A model generated the notes under the pieces. That model was not told the DNA's origin, ran no database searches, and saw only the letters and a list, made by a program, of their open reading frames with translations. The translations under genes were made by a program, and so were the position numbers. 7,961 nucleotides of DNA from Candidatus Acidiferrales bacterium (GTDB lineage: Bacteria; Acidobacteriota; Terriglobia; Acidoferrales; UBA7541), in contig JASHYE010000416.1 of assembly GCA_030043155.1 (NCBI GenBank), forward strand, positions 1 to 7,961, written 5' to 3'. This document shows, piece by piece, positions 4,962 to 7,961 of the stretch; the first letter of the stretch is position 1; each line of letters begins with the position of its first letter.

Positions 4962-6491
4962 TCAGGCGCGCGAGGAAAGATCGTGCATCGTGTCGCGTAG
5001 AGCCGGATACAATTTCCTGAAGGCTGCATATTGCCGATCCATGAGCGCCATTCGGGTCTTGTCCGGTTCCACACGTTTGGCAACGCGGACGGCCGTTTCG
5101 CAGGCTGTTTCGACGGAGGGCCACATACTTGCGCCGACTCCTGCGAGCAGGGCTGCTCCATAGGCGGGACCTTCTTCTGCGGCGACAATATCCACCGGCA
5201 TTCCATAGATGTCTGCCTGCACTTGTTGCCATAACGCTGCGCGAGCGCCGCCGCCTCCCAGACGAATGGATTCAATCGGAAGTTTCAACTCTGAGAAGAT
5301 CGTCAAAGTGTCGCGAAGGCTGAAAGCGACGCCATCTATAATCGCGCGGACAATATGCGCGCGAGTGTGCGAGGCCGTGAGTCCAACCAACGCCGCGCGG
5401 GCATTCGGATCCAGATGAGGGGTTCTTTCGCCCATTAAATAGGGAGCCCACAGCAAGCCATTTGCGCCGGCGGGGGCTTTGCCGGCCTCTTGCATCAGAG
5501 AGTCATAGGCATTGCGGTTTGAATCGCCGCCGGATCCGGCTTCGGCGCCAAATTGGTCGCGGAACCATCGCAGAGAGAATCCGGCGGACTGCGTTACGCC
5601 CATCACGTGCCATCGGTTCGGCACGGCATGGCAGAAGGTGTGAATGCGTCCCTGCGGGTCCAGGACGGGGCTTGCGGTGGCAGCAAAAACGACTCCGGAA
5701 GTTCCAATCGTGGCGCTCACGGCTCCGGGGCGCACAATTCCCAGACCTACGGCGCCTGCCGCCTGATCTCCCGCACCCGCAATCACTGGAGTGCCCGCGC
5801 GAAGACCAGTGGCTCGCGCCCCTTCCTCCGTCACGTGGCTCGCCACCTCATGCGATTCGAAGACGCGGGGCAGGAGATCTTCGCTTACACGGGCGACTTC
5901 CATCATTGCGGGAGACCATCGACGATTCACAACGTCGAACAGGAGCGTCCCAGATGCATCGGCCACATCCGTCGCGCGTGTTCCAGTCAGTCGGAAGCGG
6001 ACGTAATCCTTGGGCAGAAGGATCGACCGGACGCGGGCCCAGACGTTAGGTTCATTTTTTTGCACCCACCAGATTTTCGGGAGCGTGAATCCCGTCAAGG
6101 CCGGATTAGCGGTAAGTTCGATCAATCGCTGCGAGCCAACTTTTTCAGTAATGGCGCGGCATTCCGCTTCGGTGCGCTGATCGCACCAGATGAGCGAGGG
6201 ATGCAAGACTGTGCCGTCGTCGCCGAGGAGCACGAGCCCATGCATCTGGCCGGTCGGTCCAATTGCGCCAATTTCGTTCGCGGATGCGCCACCGCGTGTC
6301 AGGCATTCAGGAATTGCGCGGCAAACGGCCCTCCACCAATCGTCCGGGTCCTGTTCTGCCCAACCAGCGTGAGGAGCCGTAATGGGAGCGTGTTCGGCGG
6401 TAGCTGAACTTAGAACGCGGCCTTCCGCATCGAGCAAAACCGCACGCGTGCCTCCCGTTCCAATGTCTATTCCGAGAAGCTTTATCGCCAT
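4962..6491 (-). CDS. xylB: Xylulokinase (FGGY-family sugar kinase)
   Basis: This 509-residue protein phosphorylates D-xylulose with ATP to xylulose 5-phosphate, feeding the pentose phosphate pathway in the cytoplasm. Seen: LLGIDIGTGGTRAVLLD (5-21), the first phosphate-binding strand of the actin-like fold; GPTGQMHGLVLL (78-89), typical of xylulokinases; IWCDQR with D104; LPKDYVRFRLTG (159-170); IAGAGDQAAGAVG (237-249) with D242 matching the catalytic base Asp; GTSGVV (263-268); and the FGGY C-terminal signature region with GGGGARAALWQQ (412-423), which holds adenine. Length is slightly above the roughly 485 of E. coli XylB. The start at ATG 6491 precedes the conserved strand directly; GAGG (6503-6506) 11 bases upstream is a weak ribosome binding site. 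No xylose isomerase is beside it, so the sugar could come from other routes. It is divergent from the GH28 gene and may share control with it. Confidence 0.94.
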   Translation of the reverse strand: MAIKLLGIDIGTGGTRAVLLDAEGRVLSSATAEHAPITAPHAGWAEQDPDDWWRAVCRAIPECLTRGGASANEIGAIGPTGQMHGLVLLGDDGTVLHPSLIWCDQRTEAECRAITEKVGSQRLIELTANPALTGFTLPKIWWVQKNEPNVWARVRSILLPKDYVRFRLTGTRATDVADASGTLLFDVVNRRWSPAMMEVARVSEDLLPRVFESHEVASHVTEEGARATGLRAGTPVIAGAGDQAAGAVGLGIVRPGAVSATIGTSGVVFAATASPVLDPQGRIHTFCHAVPNRWHVMGVTQSAGFSLRWFRDQFGAEAGSGGDSNRNAYDSLMQEAGKAPAGANGLLWAPYLMGERTPHLDPNARAALVGLTASHTRAHIVRAIIDGVAFSLRDTLTIFSELKLPIESIRLGGGGARAALWQQVQADIYGMPVDIVAAEEGPAYGAALLAGVGASMWPSVETACETAVRVAKRVEPDKTRMALMDRQYAAFRKLYPALRDTMHDLSSRA

Positions 6492-6543
6492 TGCTCTGGC
6501 AGCCTCAGATCAGCTTCGCTCGGGCGCGACGGTAACGAGCGTA

Positions 6544-6572
6544 TTGTCAACGAAACTCGCAAGCGATAGCAT
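6544..6572 (+). promoter_or_regulatory. Promoter of the GH28 gene
   Basis: TTGTCA (6544-6549, five of six -35 bases) and TAGCAT (6567-6572, four of six -10 bases) are exactly 17 bases apart. Transcription would start near 6579, giving a leader of about 20 bases to the TTG start. On the minus strand the same place reads TTGACA (6545-6550), a perfect -35 box facing xylB, but no good -10 follows it at 16-18 bases. The overlap could couple expression of the two divergent genes. Confidence 0.5.
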
Positions 6573-6589
6573 CGCCGCTTCATCACACT

Positions 6590-6594
6590 GGAGG
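6590..6594 (+). promoter_or_regulatory. Ribosome binding site that fixes the TTG start
   Basis: GGAGG lies 5 bases before TTG 6600. The open frame extends upstream only to a stop at 6567-6569 and contains no ATG or GTG before the signal peptide, so this site decides the start. Confidence 0.75.
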
Positions 6595-6599
6595 CTTTC

Positions 6600-7961
6600 T
6601 TGCTCAACCGTCGTCTTTTTCTTGCGTCCGCTGCCAGAGGCGCCGCAGGCGCGTCGTTGTTCGGCAACGAACTCTCGGCTGGCAGAGTTTCGTTCGCTTC
6701 CGAGTCTTTTGCGCAACCTGTATACAACGTGAAGGACTGCGGAGCAACCGGCAGCAAACAGGACGACGCGCGTCCTGCCTTCCAACAAGCCATCGATGCT
6801 TGCGGAAAATCCGGCGGAGGTACGGTGTATGTGCCGCCCGGTGAGTACACCTCGGGGCAACTCCACCTCCGATCAGGAGTGCGTCTATATCTGGAAGCGG
6901 GCGCGACCCTTTTTGCCTCGCTCGAAGGACACCAATTCGATCCGCCTCCCAAATCTGCGCTCCTCATCGGCGAGGACCTGCATGACATCGCCCTCGAAGG
7001 CCGCGGCGCGATTGATGGTCAAGCCTCCTATGAGTGGCGGCTCAACAATTTCACGGACTATAACATTCGCTCCAACCAGCTCCTGATGGAAGCTACCGGT
7101 AAGCCGCTCCTCAGGCCGTTCCCTACTGGATTCGGCAAAGAGACTGTCTACCCGCGTTTGGTTTTGCTGCTTCGGTGCCAGGATGTCCGGATCGTCGGCC
7201 TGAAGTTCCTGCGGTCACGGAGTTGGGCTATCAACCCGTACGCATGCAAAAGGCTCGTCATCGATGGCGTTTACATTTTTTCGAGCGCCAAGGAAGGCGT
7301 CTGGGCGGATGGCATCGACCCGGACGGCTGCCAGGACGTGCGCATCGCTAATTCCACGATCGAGACCGGCGACGACTCCATCGTTTTCTGGTCGGCGAAC
7401 ATCTGGGGTCCGGCGCTGCCTACCGAAAACGTGACGGTGACCAACTGCAGGCTCTCTTCGGCCTCGAGCGCGCTGAAGTTCTGCGATGGCAACTCGAACG
7501 CCATCCGCCGGGTGACAATCGACAACGTTGTCATTACGAACTCGAATCGAGGTCTGGCCTTCATGGTGTTCGATGGAGGAGTGGTGGAAGACGTTCTGAT
7601 TTCCAACGTTTCGATCGAAACGCCGCGCTTCAATTGGTTCTGGTGGGGGGACGGCGACCCGATTCACTTCAACATCCAGCGCCGTAGCGAGGTCGACGGA
7701 GTTAAGCGAGACCACGAACCGCCGGCCGGCAAGATCAGGAACGTCTCAATCTCCAACGTTATCGCGCACGGCACGGGCACGTCGGCCATCAATGGTCATC
7801 CGGAAAGCTGGCTTGAGAACATCCATCTTGATAATGTTCGGCTGTTCATCTCTCATGACCCGGCGGCACCTTTTGAAAACACGCGCGCCGCGATTGCGCT
7901 CCGTCAGGCTCGCAACTTCTTCATGAGGGATGTGCAGATCCATTGGGATGAACCGTACTCC
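6600..7961 (+). CDS. Secreted GH28-like (polygalacturonase-type) beta-helix hydrolase with Tat signal, C-terminus missing
   Basis: The frame from TTG 6600 gives 454 residues with no stop before the window end. The N-terminus MLNRRLFLASAARG has twin Arg (4-5) followed by a weakly hydrophobic run, a twin-arginine export signal; cleavage could follow FA at about residue 38. Then come CGATGSKQDDARPAFQQAI (48-66) and GGGTVYVPPGEY (72-83), the usual first turns of GH28 and related right-handed beta-helices. GVWADGIDPDG (233-243) matches the NTDG-x-D site with Ala for Thr and Ala/Trp changes before it, keeping D237 and D240; TGDDS (256-260) keeps the catalytic Asp pair D258-D259. At the usual GHG site the sequence is SSASSALKF, with no His. 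Repeated xNVxIxN strands continue to the edge. The family hydrolyses galacturonan or rhamnogalacturonan backbones; the altered sites make the substrate uncertain. It is divergent from xylB, which fits plant-polymer use. Confidence 0.88.
   Translation, partial: MLNRRLFLASAARGAAGASLFGNELSAGRVSFASESFAQPVYNVKDCGATGSKQDDARPAFQQAIDACGKSGGGTVYVPPGEYTSGQLHLRSGVRLYLEAGATLFASLEGHQFDPPPKSALLIGEDLHDIALEGRGAIDGQASYEWRLNNFTDYNIRSNQLLMEATGKPLLRPFPTGFGKETVYPRLVLLLRCQDVRIVGLKFLRSRSWAINPYACKRLVIDGVYIFSSAKEGVWADGIDPDGCQDVRIANSTIETGDDSIVFWSANIWGPALPTENVTVTNCRLSSASSALKFCDGNSNAIRRVTIDNVVITNSNRGLAFMVFDGGVVEDVLISNVSIETPRFNWFWWGDGDPIHFNIQRRSEVDGVKRDHEPPAGKIRNVSISNVIAHGTGTSAINGHPESWLENIHLDNVRLFISHDPAAPFENTRAAIALRQARNFFMRDVQIHWDEPYS

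Noticed and set aside
5553..6407. 284-codon plus-strand open frame opposite xylB
   Set aside because: It lies wholly antisense to a well-supported xylulokinase, has a composition rich in Arg, Ser and Pro with no recognisable domain, and is explained by the GC-rich codon pattern of the real gene.
7215..7715. 166-codon minus-strand frame inside the GH28 gene
   Set aside because: It is a mirror of the beta-helix repeats on the plus strand, with no ribosome binding site or family likeness.

Overview
The window is ordinary chromosomal bacterial DNA of moderate GC content with tightly packed metabolic genes. It most resembles an Acidobacteriota (Terriglobia/Koribacter-like) soil organism. This rests on three things: the style of the PilZ-like protein (RRSSR start, degenerate second motif, FWG near the end), the compact isochorismatase-fold nicotinamidase, and a GGGCTTCAGCCC-type intergenic palindrome. 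The assignment is by family resemblance from memory, not by a database search.

Left part (1-3778, all minus strand, read right to left): an M20 metallodipeptidase, an HU-family nucleoid protein with its own promoter, nicotinate phosphoribosyltransferase (pncB), then the start of a nicotinamidase-like gene (pncA) that runs off the left edge. pncB and pncA lie 79 bases apart and together form the deamidating NAD salvage route: nicotinamide to nicotinate to nicotinate mononucleotide. The HU promoter is preceded by four A/T tracts at helical spacing.

Middle part (3779-4961): a short PilZ-domain-like protein is divergent from the peptidase. It is followed by a class II tRNA-Ser(UGA) gene with an encoded CCA and a -10-like box. 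Then comes a mostly non-coding stretch with a short palindrome, one small possible minus-strand gene with a good ribosome binding site, and a strong hairpin downstream of xylB.

Right part (4962-7961): xylulokinase (xylB, minus) is divergent from a large secreted beta-helix glycoside hydrolase of the GH28 (polygalacturonase-like) type (plus), which runs off the right edge. The GH28 gene has no suitable ATG. It appears to start at a TTG placed 5 bases after GGAGG, behind a promoter with 17-base spacing, and it encodes a twin-arginine signal peptide. The pair suggests use of plant cell-wall pectin and pentoses, with the hydrolase outside the cytoplasm and the kinase feeding xylulose into the pentose phosphate pathway.

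I found no CRISPR array, insertion sequence, phage gene or defence system. The most interesting points are the TTG-started Tat-type GH28 protein with an altered active-site region, the phased A-tracts at the HU promoter, and the pncB-pncA pair.
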